DNA of 64,000 nt from Ghiorsea bivora (GCF_000744415.1 NZ_JQLW01000007.1:62001-126000), one strand, 5' to 3'; positions 1 to 9,221 are shown, numbered from the stretch's first letter. Translations and numbers: made by a program. The notes: a model not told the origin generated them from the sequence alone.

Positions 1-1390
1 TTTCGGCGATATTACTTTCAGCTTTATCGCTGTTAAGCCATCGTTCCACGCGCTCTACACCTGTTTGCCAAGCATCAGGGCTGATGGTTTTATGGTAACG
101 ATGTTCTTTAAGCCATTTCATAACACGTAAACCACATGCTCTGCCAAACACCACAATTTCGAGCAATGAATTGCCGCCCAAACGGTTTGCGCCATGTACT
201 GATGTGCATGCGGCTTCACCAATGGCAAATAAACCTGCGACCTTATTTTCTTCATCACCATTTTGGGTGACCACTTCGGTATGGCGGTTAGTGGGTATAC
301 CACCCATGGTATAGTGGGCTGTCGGTTGTACGGGAATAGGTTCTTTGGTGCAATCTACACCTGCAAATCTTAGTGCTAACTCATGTATATTGGGGAGTTT
401 TTTTAGAATACTTTCTTCACCCAAATGGTCTAATTTAAGTAAAACGAAATCTTTGTTGGGACCACAGCCTCGACCCTCACGGATTTCCAAGGCAATGGCG
501 CGGCTGACCACATCACGACTTGCTAAATCTTTGGCTGTAGGTGCATAACGCTCCATAAAGCGTTCGCCTTCGCTGTTGAGTAAATAACCGCCTTCACCGC
601 GAACTGCTTCAGAAATCAATGGCCCTACATGGGCAATGCCTGTAGGGTGGAATTGGAAAAATTCCATGTCTTCAATCGGTAAACCTGCATCAAGGCATAA
701 TGCACCGCCATCACCTGTACAGATATGGGCATTGGTGGTGGTTTTAAATATTCTTCCTGCACCACCCGTGGCTAGAATCACAGCCTTGGCTTGAAACAAA
801 TGGTATTCACCTTTGCTTATATCCCAAGCCATCACACCATGACATGCCCCATCTTCCATAATCAGATTCAAAGCAAAAAACTCCTCATAAAAATGGGTGC
901 CAACGCGGATATTTTGTTGATACATGGTATGTAAAATCGCATGACCTGTGCGGTCTGCTGCGGCACAAGTGCGCTTGGCTTGCCCTCCCTCGCCAAACTC
1001 TCGAGATTGACCGCCAAATGCACGTTGATAAATTTTACCATCATCATTACGAGAAAAGGGCACACCTTGATGCTCGAGCTCTTTCACCAGTTGCGGGGCT
1101 GCGCGGCACATATATTCAATCGCGTCTTGGTCGCCCAGATAATCTGAGCCTTTGACCGTGTCATACATATGCCAATGCCAATGGTCGGATACAATATTAC
1201 CCAAAGCTGCATTCATGCCACCTTGGGCTGCTACGGTATGCGAGCGGGTGGGCAACACCTTAGACACCACTGCCACACGGTATCCCGCTTCAGCCAGTTG
1301 CAATGCGCAACGCATACCCGCGCCACCTGCACCAATAATCACTACATCATGATGATGATGTTCAACTTTATCCGTGGATAAATATGCCAT
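1..1390 (-). CDS. sdhA: Succinate dehydrogenase flavoprotein subunit, 3' end outside window
   Basis: Catalytic FAD subunit of complex II, oxidising succinate to fumarate on the cytoplasmic face of the inner membrane. The translated reverse strand shows the FAD-binding GAGGAG loop at residues 20-25, the [10 protein letters not shown] segment with the FAD-linking His51, the substrate-site HPTG motif and the [13 protein letters not shown] segment of the family. The start is two bases after the sdhD stop. About 463 codons are visible of the roughly 590 usual, so the C-terminus, and presumably sdhB, lie beyond the left edge. A natural run of four histidines (residues 11-14) precedes the FAD fold; it has no known role. 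Confidence 0.96.
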   Translation of the reverse strand, partial: MAYLSTDKVEHHHHDVVIIGAGGAGMRCALQLAEAGYRVAVVSKVLPTRSHTVAAQGGMNAALGNIVSDHWHWHMYDTVKGSDYLGDQDAIEYMCRAAPQLVKELEHQGVPFSRNDDGKIYQRAFGGQSREFGEGGQAKRTCAAADRTGHAILHTMYQQNIRVGTHFYEEFFALNLIMEDGACHGVMAWDISKGEYHLFQAKAVILATGGAGRIFKTTTNAHICTGDGGALCLDAGLPIEDMEFFQFHPTGIAHVGPLISEAVRGEGGYLLNSEGERFMERYAPTAKDLASRDVVSRAIALEIREGRGCGPNKDFVLLKLDHLGEESILKKLPNIHELALRFAGVDCTKEPIPVQPTAHYTMGGIPTNRHTEVVTQNGDEENKVAGLFAIGEAACTSVHGANRLGGNSLLEIVVFGRACGLRVMKWLKEHRYHKTISPDAWQTGVERVERWLNSDKAESNIAE

Positions 1391-1392
1391 AA

Positions 1393-1779
1393 TTACGCTC
1401 CACAGGGTATGCAGCCGAAGGTGTACACCAGCTCAGCCCAGATGTGATAGGTCATATACGCAGCAAAGCCAAGCAGGCTGATGAATAAAATATTCAGCAC
1501 TACGATGCGTTGACCTGTGGTATGTATATAATCTTCGATGATAACTTTGAGACCTGTCCAGATATGGGTAAGCAACGCAAATAAAAATAGGGTGCTTATG
1601 CTTTTGCTGATAGGGAGAGTTAGCCAAGTATAGAGTTGCGAGAAAGCAATGTTTCCATTGTAAGTGAGCAGTAATAAAAGCATTAATGCGGGGATAGATA
1701 AAAGCAATACTACCGCACTGATGCGCTGCCAATACCAATCATGGAAGCCAGTTTGCGCTGCACCCAAATCTTTGTTCAT
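1393..1779 (-). CDS. sdhD: Succinate dehydrogenase membrane anchor subunit D
   Basis: Second membrane anchor of complex II, 128 residues with three hydrophobic helices; with SdhC it binds haem b and the quinone. The [13 protein letters not shown] segment matches the family region holding the haem-ligand histidine (HAWIGMWQVLTDY in E. coli). An in-frame start exists 42 bases upstream, but the ATG at 1779 overlaps the sdhC stop as ATGA and gives the normal N-terminus, so it is preferred. Order C-D-A is the usual sdh operon order. Confidence 0.88.
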   Translation of the reverse strand: MNKDLGAAQTGFHDWYWQRISAVVLLLSIPALMLLLLLTYNGNIAFSQLYTWLTLPISKSISTLFLFALLTHIWTGLKVIIEDYIHTTGQRIVVLNILFISLLGFAAYMTYHIWAELVYTFGCIPCGA

Positions 1780-2156
1780 ATTTTCACCGCCAAAACAATG
1801 GCTACAAGGACTGTACTCCATACCACCAACTTGGCAGACAGTCGCATGGCTTGTCTGGAATTGGTTTTACCAATATCCAATAATAAAAAGCGAATGCCAT
1901 TAAAAAAATGATAAAATAGGGCAACACATGTTAGCCATAAAAGAAAAGTGCCAGTGCTGCTTTGCAGCCAACTTACCCCAACTATATAAGCAATGTTATT
2001 GTGTGCCATGGTAAGCAGTAGCCAAAAAGCGGCAGGAATTACCAACACAAGGAATAAACCACTTGCGCGATGTGCCAAGCTGGCAATCATCGTTAATCGC
2101 CAGCGATAAATGCTCAGGCGAGGGCTCAGAGGGGGCTGTTGTTTATTCATTTCCAT
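1776..2156 (-). CDS. sdhC: Succinate dehydrogenase cytochrome b556 subunit C
   Basis: First membrane anchor of complex II, 126 residues. The N-terminal SPRLSIYRWRLTMIASLAHRASG region is the typical quinone-site segment with the conserved Ser and Arg before helix 1, and HFFNGIRFLLLDIG carries the likely haem-ligand histidine. Three hydrophobic segments are visible. It starts the sdhCDA run; only 53 bases separate it from the transglutaminase-like gene upstream, so it may have its own promoter there or be read through from the map operon. An alternative start lies two codons in. Confidence 0.9.
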   Translation of the reverse strand: MEMNKQQPPLSPRLSIYRWRLTMIASLAHRASGLFLVLVIPAAFWLLLTMAHNNIAYIVGVSWLQSSTGTFLLWLTCVALFYHFFNGIRFLLLDIGKTNSRQAMRLSAKLVVWSTVLVAIVLAVKI

Positions 2157-2209
2157 AGAGAAGACACATTATACGCCTTGGTCGAAAAAATCACAAGAGG
2201 GTTTTACAG

Positions 2210-2794
2210 TCAAGATTGTGTTAAACCTTTTAGGTCGGGTAAATTATTGGCGAATTCTTCAAAACTTTTATTTTTGGTGAGTGATTGAACAACAATATCT
2301 AGCGGTTTTGCAAAGCGTTGAGAGAAGTCGATTTCACCAGAATAAACTGTATCAAAAGCCAATTGTTCTTGATGTGGTATAAACTGCGTATCAACATCTT
2401 TTTTGTTTCCGCGCGCATCAATACGATACCAATCAAAATCAGGTAAAAACACAGCATTAAAACCATGTAAAGAGAATGGCGGTTTTCCTACTTCAATGGT
2501 TAATCTTTGGTAACAAAGTGCTGTAGGAATATGATTTGCGCGAAGCAGGGCTGCCAGTAAGAGGCTTTTGGCAAAGCAGTAGCCTGTTTCATGCTGTAAA
2601 ATATCTGAGGCTTTACAGGTGACAGGGTTTAATTGGTCGTCCCAACTATGTTTTATATTATTACGTACAAATTCAAAGCAGGTTTTGGTTATATCTTGAT
2701 GGTTAGATAAATCTTGGGCAAGTTCTTTTGCTTTATTTAATATATTAGGTGTTTGCCAATCAATATATTCACTTGCTTCTAAATATGCTTTCAT
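2210..2794 (-). CDS. Transglutaminase-like cysteine protease-fold protein
   Basis: A 194-residue cytoplasmic protein with the transglutaminase-like core. The probable catalytic triad can be read directly: Cys73 in GYCFAKS, His110 in SLHGFNAVF and Asp126 in YRIDARG. No signal peptide or membrane segment is visible. Bacterial members of this family are mostly uncharacterised and may act as peptidases or amidases; the substrate here is unknown. It overlaps the upstream alpha/beta hydrolase gene by four bases (ATGA), so the two are probably translated together. Confidence 0.75.
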   Translation of the reverse strand: MKAYLEASEYIDWQTPNILNKAKELAQDLSNHQDITKTCFEFVRNNIKHSWDDQLNPVTCKASDILQHETGYCFAKSLLLAALLRANHIPTALCYQRLTIEVGKPPFSLHGFNAVFLPDFDWYRIDARGNKKDVDTQFIPHQEQLAFDTVYSGEIDFSQRFAKPLDIVVQSLTKNKSFEEFANNLPDLKGLTQS

Positions 2795-3423
2795 GACTCA
2801 ATACTTTTACAAAGCTCTTGCAGCTTTTCTAAATGCTGTGGGAAGAAATGTCCTGCACCTTGCACTTCATACCATTGCAAGGGGGTGCCCGATGCCTTGA
2901 GCTTTTGGGCAAAGGTTTTGGATTGTGCAAACGGCACAATTTCATCAGTTGTGCCTTGGATGATGGTGACAGGGCGTGTTTCGCCCAACATAAAGTCAAA
3001 TGACCAAAGGTTTACCGCAGGAGCAACGGCGAGCATTTTTTTAATTCTAGTGTCCTTCCTTGCGGCTTTTAGCCCTGCATAAGTGCCGAAGGAAAAACCT
3101 GCTAAATAAAGCGGGCTTTTAGGGGTCTTTTGTTCCAGCCAATCAATCATGGCGGTCACATCATTGACTTCACCCACGCCTTCATCCCATTGCCCTTCGC
3201 TTTTTTCCACGCCACGAAAGTTAAAGCGCAACACAGAATAACCCATATCCTCAAACGCTCTACCCATCCAATATACCACTTTATTGCGCATCGTGCCGCC
3301 ATAGACGGGGTGAGGATGGCAAACCACAATCGCGGGTTTACCCGTTTCACCTTGATGATATAAAGCTTCAATTTGCCCCACAGGACCTTGCAGCAAAAGT
3401 TTTTCGGGGCGGTGTTCAGTCAT
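2791..3423 (-). CDS. Alpha/beta hydrolase (COG2945-type)
   Basis: A 210-residue soluble hydrolase of the small dienelactone-hydrolase-like or KANL3/TEX30-like group. The HPHPVYGGTMRNKVV region near residue 36 is characteristic, the nucleophile is Ser111 in GFSFG, the acid is probably Asp160 in GTTDEIVP and the base His192 in GAGHFF. The natural substrate is not known for most members. It has four-base overlaps with both neighbours, placing it firmly in the map-to-sdh run of genes. Confidence 0.8.
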   Translation of the reverse strand: MTEHRPEKLLLQGPVGQIEALYHQGETGKPAIVVCHPHPVYGGTMRNKVVYWMGRAFEDMGYSVLRFNFRGVEKSEGQWDEGVGEVNDVTAMIDWLEQKTPKSPLYLAGFSFGTYAGLKAARKDTRIKKMLAVAPAVNLWSFDFMLGETRPVTIIQGTTDEIVPFAQSKTFAQKLKASGTPLQWYEVQGAGHFFPQHLEKLQELCKSIES

Positions 3424-3758
3424 AGTTCAGCGTACACCGCTTCATCAAAACCAACAATGATTTTATCACCAACCACCAACACAGGACGTTTAATCATGGA
3501 TGGATACACGCACATCAATTGAATGGCTTTATCTTGGTTGATGACTTCTTTGTCATCAGGGCTTAATTTTCGCCATGTTGTGCCACGCTGATTTAATAGG
3601 GTTTTCCAACCCACTTGGCTGCACCATGATTCAAGTGTGCCTGCATCAATGCCATCTTTTTTGTAGTTGTGAAATTCAAAGTCTAAACCTTTGGCTGCAA
3701 GTGCATCCTTGGCTTTTTTGATGGTGTTGCAATTGGGTATACCATACATTTTTATCAT
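3420..3758 (-). CDS. ArsC/Spx-family thiol reductase-like protein (YffB type)
   Basis: A 112-residue thioredoxin-fold protein. MYGIPNCNTIKKAKDAL is the family N-terminus, with one active-site cysteine, Cys10, as in YffB; the CxxC of Spx is absent. The conserved KRPVLVVGDKIIVGF segment near the C-terminus carries the arginine and the cis-proline loop. True arsenate reduction is unproven for this subgroup and there are no ars genes nearby, so it is better described as an ArsC-like, probably glutathione-linked, protein. It overlaps both tsaE and the hydrolase by four bases. Confidence 0.82.
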   Translation of the reverse strand: MIKMYGIPNCNTIKKAKDALAAKGLDFEFHNYKKDGIDAGTLESWCSQVGWKTLLNQRGTTWRKLSPDDKEVINQDKAIQLMCVYPSMIKRPVLVVGDKIIVGFDEAVYAEL

Positions 3759-4180
3759 GTTTCTATCCTCACAAACCTAGCGTTTATATCTTGTTCATCT
3801 AATGAAATATGAATGTGTTTGGTGTGTCTCGGCAGTAGCTCAGGGGCGCGTTCACTCCACTCAATCAAGGTGAGCCACGGCGGACTAAAAAACTCATCCA
3901 CACCAAGGTTTGCCACATCAAAAGCATCTTCCAAACGATACCAATCCATATGTGCGATTTTTAAGCCGTTAGCCGCATCATATTCCTGTATAATGGCAAA
4001 AGTAGGGCTGGGCAATGCTTCATCTGTCACACCCAAGGCGCGCATCATGGCTCGTGCCAAAAAGCTTTTGCCTGCCCCCAAATTGCCATGCAATGCAAAA
4101 CAATCGCCAGCTTGCACATCTGCTGCCAACTGCTTTGCCAAGGCAACCATGGCTGCTTCATTTTGAATATGTTGTGTCAA
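3755..4180 (-). CDS. tsaE: tRNA threonylcarbamoyladenosine biosynthesis ATPase TsaE
   Basis: The 141-residue ATPase that works with TsaB, TsaC and TsaD to place t6A37 on ANN-decoding tRNAs. The P-loop GNLGAGKS spans residues 32-39; the SPTF motif, the HMDWYRLE Walker-B-like segment and LIEWSERAPELLP near the end are all diagnostic. Length is normal. It overlaps pdxB upstream and the ArsC-like gene downstream by four bases each. TsaB, often a neighbour, is not in the window. Confidence 0.93.
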   Translation of the reverse strand: MTQHIQNEAAMVALAKQLAADVQAGDCFALHGNLGAGKSFLARAMMRALGVTDEALPSPTFAIIQEYDAANGLKIAHMDWYRLEDAFDVANLGVDEFFSPPWLTLIEWSERAPELLPRHTKHIHISLDEQDINARFVRIET

Positions 4181-5274
4181 AAGAAAAGTTCCTTATCTAA
4201 ATTGTGAATTGCCAATACTTTATCCCATGCGCGGCGTACAGGGTAGTTTTTGCGATAACTGGAAAACCATGCCTTAAAGTTGTCCGATTTGCCTGCTTGT
4301 TTCATGGCTTGCGTGTCCGCATCGATGGGGTACATGGCAAGTGCCAGCTCGGACTTGCTCATGTTTGCTGAAAGTGCGCCAACCGCAATATCAGGTAATG
4401 CTGCTTGCATACTCCAAGTGGGTGATATTTGAAGAAAGTCGCATAAGTCTTTGTAAATAAAATAAGTGTTGGCTGCTTTTCCGTCTAACGAATGCCCTGC
4501 GATATGTGGGGTGGCAATCAATACTTGGGCATGGTTAAGCAAGTCCAAATAGATATTAGGCTCATTCTCCCAACAGTCGAGCACTGCAAAACGTTCAACA
4601 TCTTGATTCAGCCAATCCAGCAATGCTTGATTATCAATACACGCACCGCGCCCTGCATTGATAATGCCTTTGCCCTTAAATTGGCTTAGTTTATCTGCAT
4701 CAAGCAAGTGATGGGTGGCATGTTCACCATCATGGGTGAGTGGGGTGTGCAGGGTTAAAATATCGGCTGTTTCCAACGCATCATCAAGGCTTGTATTTAA
4801 ACCTCTAGGCGGGTCATTTAACAAGGTTTCTAAGCCCAGCTTGCCACATGCTTGGTTTAATAATGAACCAATGCGACCCACGCCAATAATGCCAAGTTTA
4901 TCTTTTGAAAACGATAGTTTACCCATGTTTTCTAAAGTGAAAAATACAGTCAGCATGTATTCTACTACCGATTGGGTGGAGCTGCCTGCTGCTGAGGTAA
5001 AGGTGATGGCTTGGGATTGTAGATAAAGCTTGTCCACATGGTCATCACCAATGGTTGCTGTGCCCACAAAACGAACAGGAGAATTGTGCAATAAAGCTTC
5101 ATCAATTTGAATGCCAGAGCGCGTAAGCAATACATCCGCTGTGTTTAATTGCGAAGCATCGATTTGTTGCAATGGTAATGTGCGCAGCGAGATGTTCAAG
5201 CCTTCCAATGTTTGAAAGGCATCATTCACGCCCCAGATATTACTATCTGCGATAATGGTTAATGGCGTGGTCAT
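4177..5274 (-). CDS. pdxB: Erythronate-4-phosphate dehydrogenase
   Basis: NAD-dependent oxidation of 4-phosphoerythronate, the second step of the DXP-dependent pyridoxal phosphate pathway. At 365 residues it has the PdxB length, longer than a plain D-hydroxyacid dehydrogenase because of the C-terminal dimerisation domain. The NAD loop GVGRIG is at 131-136; the catalytic Arg lies in NAGRGACID, Glu in CWENEPN and His in TPHIAGHS. The GIQIDEALL and GTATIGDDHVD segments separate it from SerA. SerC at 9747 can supply the next transamination. It lies six bases after the TPR gene. Confidence 0.92.
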   Translation of the reverse strand: MTTPLTIIADSNIWGVNDAFQTLEGLNISLRTLPLQQIDASQLNTADVLLTRSGIQIDEALLHNSPVRFVGTATIGDDHVDKLYLQSQAITFTSAAGSSTQSVVEYMLTVFFTLENMGKLSFSKDKLGIIGVGRIGSLLNQACGKLGLETLLNDPPRGLNTSLDDALETADILTLHTPLTHDGEHATHHLLDADKLSQFKGKGIINAGRGACIDNQALLDWLNQDVERFAVLDCWENEPNIYLDLLNHAQVLIATPHIAGHSLDGKAANTYFIYKDLCDFLQISPTWSMQAALPDIAVGALSANMSKSELALAMYPIDADTQAMKQAGKSDNFKAWFSSYRKNYPVRRAWDKVLAIHNLDKELFF

Positions 5275-5280
5275 GCCTGT

Positions 5281-6576
5281 TTAGTAAAGGCGTTTACGTG
5301 CTTTTTCAGCAAGTTTATGAGTTGGGTACTGGCGTATTAATTGTAAATAATAATTTTGTGCATCTTTACGGTTGTTCATTTTCTTTTCAGTGAAGTCTGC
5401 CAAGTCATACAATGCACGCGGTGCGGCTTCGCTTTTACTGAAGTCTTTGACCACTTGTTGTAAAATTTGTGTGTATAAATTATTGTCTTTTAATTTTTTG
5501 CGCGCAATTTTTGCGGCATCTTTTAAAGCTTTTACAGCTTCTTTTTCATAATTAGGAAACATTTTCGCCAGTTTTCTTAGGCTTTGTACCGCAGAAAAGG
5601 GGTCTTTAAGTTTTCCCTCTTGTAGGTCTGCTGCTGTTTGCAGTGCCCAAAGTGACATTTCATCTTTGGGGAAAAGTTGGACAATTTTATTTAAGCTTTG
5701 CACTGCACCTGCATAATCTTTTTGATGTTTCATTTGAATCAAAGCAAGGTTTTTGTATGCGCGTTTCACCAATGTATGACGTGGATATTCACGAATAAGC
5801 TTTTTGTAATTAGTCACTGCCTCATCATATTGTTTCAATTCTTTTTGTTGCAGATCTGCCGTGGCTAACAAAGCTTCAGCGCGGTATGCGCTGTTGGGGT
5901 ATAAGGTGAGCAGTTTTTCAAAAGCAAATACACCACTTTTGGCTGATGTTGTTGCAATATTATGTGCGTATAAAATTTGTACTTCATCAACATAAGGATA
6001 GTTGGGGAAACGTGAAAGGAATTGGATTTGTAAATCAGCCAAAGCATTATCTAGATTTTTGTCATCAATTTTATAAAGCTGCTTGATAAGACTTAACAAA
6101 CGAGAGGTTTTTTCACCTTTGATTTTATGGTTGATGATAGCTGTGATTTCCTTCGTATAGTCATCCCAATCTTTTTCGATTAAAATAAGCAGGCGCTGTT
6201 TGGCACTGATAGCGGTTTCTGATTGAGGGTATTCATACAAAACTTGTAACCATGTAACGGCTGCTTTTTCTTCTTCATCTTGGTTTAATAGGATGCGACC
6301 TTTGAGAAATAAAGCATCAGCAGCAATGGGTAAGTGGTTGTATTGGTTAAGAAATAAATCAATATCTTGTAATAAGGTATCATTTAACTCAGAGCTGGAT
6401 GAAAAGAACGAACGTTTGTGTGCTGAGGCTTCAAAGTGGTTGCGGATAAGGTTTAAATGTAAAATGGATACTTCTTTTTCAGATAAAGAAGGCCTTTTTA
6501 TATTGGAACCCGCTTGTGCCCATATGGGTGATAAAGTTAAAGTTAAAACTGTGATGAACATCCATACATTTTTCAT
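5281..6576 (-). CDS. Exported tetratricopeptide-repeat protein
   Basis: A 431-residue protein with a cleavable signal peptide (hydrophobic residues 5-20, likely cut after WAQA). The rest is helical, with repeated units spaced about 35-40 residues that read like YDEAVTNYKKLIREYPRHTLVKRAYKNLA and match TPR_6 or BamD/CpoB-type repeats. It probably acts as a periplasmic scaffold; the partner is unknown. It lies between map and pdxB with six-base gaps on both sides. It lacks a lipobox, which argues against BamD itself. Confidence 0.75.
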   Translation of the reverse strand: MKNVWMFITVLTLTLSPIWAQAGSNIKRPSLSEKEVSILHLNLIRNHFEASAHKRSFFSSSSELNDTLLQDIDLFLNQYNHLPIAADALFLKGRILLNQDEEEKAAVTWLQVLYEYPQSETAISAKQRLLILIEKDWDDYTKEITAIINHKIKGEKTSRLLSLIKQLYKIDDKNLDNALADLQIQFLSRFPNYPYVDEVQILYAHNIATTSAKSGVFAFEKLLTLYPNSAYRAEALLATADLQQKELKQYDEAVTNYKKLIREYPRHTLVKRAYKNLALIQMKHQKDYAGAVQSLNKIVQLFPKDEMSLWALQTAADLQEGKLKDPFSAVQSLRKLAKMFPNYEKEAVKALKDAAKIARKKLKDNNLYTQILQQVVKDFSKSEAAPRALYDLADFTEKKMNNRKDAQNYYLQLIRQYPTHKLAEKARKRLY

Positions 6577-6582
6577 GTTATT

Positions 6583-7341
6583 TTACCCCTTGGTTGTTGG
6601 TAATGTTAAAATTTCAGCACCGTCTTTACGAACAGCAATGGTGTGTTCAAATTGTGCGGATAAACCTCGGTCACGGGTAACCACAGTCCACCCATCGTTG
6701 AGCACTTTTACGGGGTGTTTGCCTACGTTTACCATGGGTTCAATGGTAAAGACCATGCCTTCCTTAATCACCATGCCTTCACCCTGTTTGCCAAAGTGAA
6801 CCACTTGTGGATCTTCATGGAAAACACGACCAATGCCATGCCCACAATACTCCCTAACCACACTAAATCTGTTCTTTTCAACAAAGCTTTGAATAGCATA
6901 GCCTATATCACCCAATGTTGCACCTGGTTTGACCACATCAATGCCGATTTGTAAGGCTTCACGGGCAACTTCAGTCAATTTTTGGGCGCGAACTTTGGGT
7001 TTGCCTACATAAAATGTTTTGCTGGTATCGCCATGCCAACCATCAATAATGGTGGTGACATCCACATTGATAATATCGCCATCTTTCAGCTTTTTCTTAT
7101 CAGGAATGCCGTGGCAAACCACATGATTGACTGATGTACATACCGACTTGGGAAAACCGCGATAGTTGAGCGGGGCAGGGATACCACCTTGTTTTAGTGT
7201 GTAATCGTGGACAAGTTGGTTGATTTCATCGGTGGTAATACCGGGTTTGATATAGGGCTCTATCATCACCAAAGTATTGGCAGCAACTTGACATGCTGGG
7301 CGCATGGCTTCGATTTCTGCTGCAGTTTTTAATTGAACCAT
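6583..7341 (-). CDS. map: Methionine aminopeptidase type I
   Basis: Removes the initiator methionine from nascent proteins; a 252-residue dinuclear metal enzyme. The ligands are visible in family context: Asp in NVDVTTIIDGWHGDTS (two positions), His in CGHGIGRVFHEDP, Glu in FTIEPMVNVG and Glu in AQFEHTIAV. The ATG at 7341 follows a GGGGAAC ribosome-binding site. It heads the minus-strand run and is divergent from the sixA-like gene; the 55-base gap must contain both promoters. Confidence 0.96.
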   Translation of the reverse strand: MVQLKTAAEIEAMRPACQVAANTLVMIEPYIKPGITTDEINQLVHDYTLKQGGIPAPLNYRGFPKSVCTSVNHVVCHGIPDKKKLKDGDIINVDVTTIIDGWHGDTSKTFYVGKPKVRAQKLTEVAREALQIGIDVVKPGATLGDIGYAIQSFVEKNRFSVVREYCGHGIGRVFHEDPQVVHFGKQGEGMVIKEGMVFTIEPMVNVGKHPVKVLNDGWTVVTRDRGLSAQFEHTIAVRKDGAEILTLPTTKG

Positions 7342-7396
7342 GGTTGTTCCCCTGTATCGTAAGGCTTGATTGATGATGAAGTGGGGAGAAGCTTAC

Positions 7397-7882
7397 ATGC
7401 GAATCTATCTTGTTCAACACGCTTTGGCTTTGGATGAAGCGCAAGACCCCAAACGTGGTGTATCTACGCAGGGGTGTGAAGATGTTGTACGCACTGCAGG
7501 CTTTTTGAGTTTGTTTGTGCAGCCGCAACCAAAATTTGTGTTTCATAGTGGTAAGTTAAGAGCCAAACAAACGGCTGAAATGTTTGCCGAAGCTTGGCAT
7601 TTGAAGGGTGAAACCATGCAAGCCGATGACTTATCGCCCAATGCCGATGCACAAGTATGGGCAGCGAAGTTAAACGCGATGTCTGATGATGTGTTAATCG
7701 TTGGGCATTTGCCGCACCTGCCAAGGCTTGCTTCATTGTTGCTTTGTAAGTATATGGATAAACAACCTATCCGCTTTCAAAATGCGGGTGTTGTTTGCTT
7801 AGAAAAAACAGATGATGCTTGGCAATGCATTTTTCATATCAACCCGAATATGTATTATAGAGAAGGTGATAATGCCGCATAG
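7397..7882 (+). CDS. SixA-type phosphohistidine phosphatase (QHA variant)
   Basis: A 161-residue histidine-phosphatase-fold protein like SixA, which dephosphorylates histidine phosphotransfer proteins. The ATG at 7397 follows GGGGAG and fits the family N-terminus better than the upstream ATG at 7370. The nucleophile motif, normally RHG, reads VQHALA, so the arginine is Gln and the glycine Ala. Later family motifs remain: FHSGKLRAKQTAEMF and DDVLIVGHLPHLPRLASLL with the second catalytic His. LVQHG-type variants occur in related proteins, so activity may be kept. It overlaps mazG by 11 bases. Confidence 0.75.
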   Translation: MRIYLVQHALALDEAQDPKRGVSTQGCEDVVRTAGFLSLFVQPQPKFVFHSGKLRAKQTAEMFAEAWHLKGETMQADDLSPNADAQVWAAKLNAMSDDVLIVGHLPHLPRLASLLLCKYMDKQPIRFQNAGVVCLEKTDDAWQCIFHINPNMYYREGDNAA

Positions 7883-8675
7883 AGTTCGTAATTTAAACAA
7901 CCCTTTTGATAGGTTGGATAGCCTGATGAATATTCTGCGCGTGGAATGCGATTGGGATAAAAAACAAACCCTGCAATCCCTACGCAAATACACCTTGGAA
8001 GAGACGCATGAAGTGTTGGAAGCCGTGGAAAAAGCCATTGAAACCGATGAATGGGATGACTTAAAAGGTGAGCTTGGCGATGTTCTGATTCAAATTGCTT
8101 TTTATGCTGTGATTGCCAAAGAACAAGAGAAGTTTGATTTGGCGGATGTGTTTGACACTTTGATTGAGAAGATGATTTATCGCCACCCTCACGTATTTGC
8201 TGATGCCAACCCTGATGACATCAACGAGCAGTGGGAGCAGCTTAAAGATGCGAAAAACACAGAACGTAAAAGCTTGATGGATGGTGTTCCGCCGCTTCCT
8301 GCCTTGAGTTATGCCGCTAAACAACAGCAACGTGCTGCAAGAGTTGGTTTTGATTGGCCTGACTTAGATGGCGTGACTGATAAAATTAAAGAAGAAGTCG
8401 CCGAGCTTGAGCATGAAATCAATGCATCTGATGGCAGTGAAGAAGCCAAGCGCAAGATTGAAGACGAGTTTGGTGATGTGTTGTTCTCACTGGTTAACTA
8501 CGCTCGAAAATTGGGCGTTGACCCTGAGCAAGCTTTGATGCGCACGAACCGCAAGTTTGATAAACGCTTTAGGGGCATGGAAGCCATTGCCGAAAATCAA
8601 AACATAAAACTCAAAGATTTAAATATAGATGCGCTAGAAGATATTTATCAACAAGCCAAGGATGAACTAAAATGA
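7872..8675 (+). CDS. mazG: Nucleoside triphosphate pyrophosphohydrolase MazG
   Basis: Hydrolyses NTPs and dNTPs to monophosphates, a house-cleaning enzyme. The 267-residue form starts at the ATG at 7872 after AGAAGGTG. Two tandem MazG domains are visible: the first with CDWDKKQTLQSLRKYTLEE, an EExxE-type metal site and GELGDVLIQIAFYA, the second with VGFDWPDLDGVTDKIKEEVAELEHEI and DEFGDVLFSLVNYARKLG. This is the normal full-length arrangement. It overlaps the DUF3467 gene by four bases downstream. Confidence 0.93.
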   Translation: MPHRVRNLNNPFDRLDSLMNILRVECDWDKKQTLQSLRKYTLEETHEVLEAVEKAIETDEWDDLKGELGDVLIQIAFYAVIAKEQEKFDLADVFDTLIEKMIYRHPHVFADANPDDINEQWEQLKDAKNTERKSLMDGVPPLPALSYAAKQQQRAARVGFDWPDLDGVTDKIKEEVAELEHEINASDGSEEAKRKIEDEFGDVLFSLVNYARKLGVDPEQALMRTNRKFDKRFRGMEAIAENQNIKLKDLNIDALEDIYQQAKDELK

Positions 8676-8962
8676 GTGAAGAAAACAAAACCCAAGAGAT
8701 ACAAATAACCATGCCACAAGAAGTACAAAGTGGTAAATATGCCAATCAAATGTTGGTGGCACATACCCAAGAAGAATTTATCTTGGATTTCATCTTAGGC
8801 ACACCACCTGCAGGTGTAGTCAATAGCCGTGTGATTGTCTCACCAGGGCATGCCAAGCGTATTGCCAATGCATTGATGGAGAATGTAGCCAAATATGAAG
8901 CCCAGTTTGGTGAAATCAAAACCGTGGCAGTGAATATGCCAGCAGGAACGACTGCGCATTAG
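8672..8962 (+). CDS. DUF3467 family protein
   Basis: A 96-residue protein that matches the DUF3467 family by its QSGKYANQMLVAHTQEEFILDF start, the TPPAGVVNSRVIVSPGHAKR middle and the ANALMENVAKYEAQFG helix. The function of the family is unknown; members are small, soluble and widely conserved in bacteria. It is translationally coupled to mazG through an ATGA overlap, which may hint at a housekeeping role, but that is inference. Confidence 0.85.
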   Translation: MSEENKTQEIQITMPQEVQSGKYANQMLVAHTQEEFILDFILGTPPAGVVNSRVIVSPGHAKRIANALMENVAKYEAQFGEIKTVAVNMPAGTTAH

Positions 8963-8981
8963 TAAGGGCTGTATTATTTTT

Positions 8982-9120
8982 TCATCACAGAGAACACGAA
9001 GAACACAGAGGAAAAGTGTTTTAGCAATATGATTTATTTGTTTTTCTGCTTTTAAAGAACAATGGAACTTTTTATGACCAAGCTATCTTTGCTCTGTGTC
9101 CTTCGTGTTCTCTGTGATGA
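8982..9120. repeat. Near-perfect 29-bp inverted repeat, MITE-like
   Basis: The arms are 8982-9010 and 9092-9120. They start TCATCACAGAGAACACGAAG and are reverse complements at 28 of 29 positions, with 81 bases between. The central part has no open frame of note. The structure resembles a short miniature element or a dispersed intergenic repeat, inserted between the DUF3467 gene and a small periplasmic gene. No flanking target duplication is obvious. Confidence 0.7.
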
Positions 9121-9221
9121 ATGAAGTGCGCTTCTATTTACTGTAATGATAAATAATTGTGCAAGTACCATGTTTTGTAAGAGTAGCACTTGAAGCGCGA
9201 CTGAACACCAAAGGAGTTCAG

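Noticed and set aside
1340-1360. HHHH run near the SdhA N-terminus
   Set aside because: Looks like an affinity tag, but it lies within a natural N-terminal tail with no vector features; taken as chance.
3420-3758. Arsenate reductase call for the ArsC-like gene
   Set aside because: It has the single-cysteine YffB-type N-terminus and no arsenic resistance genes nearby, so a specific arsenate reductase name is not justified.
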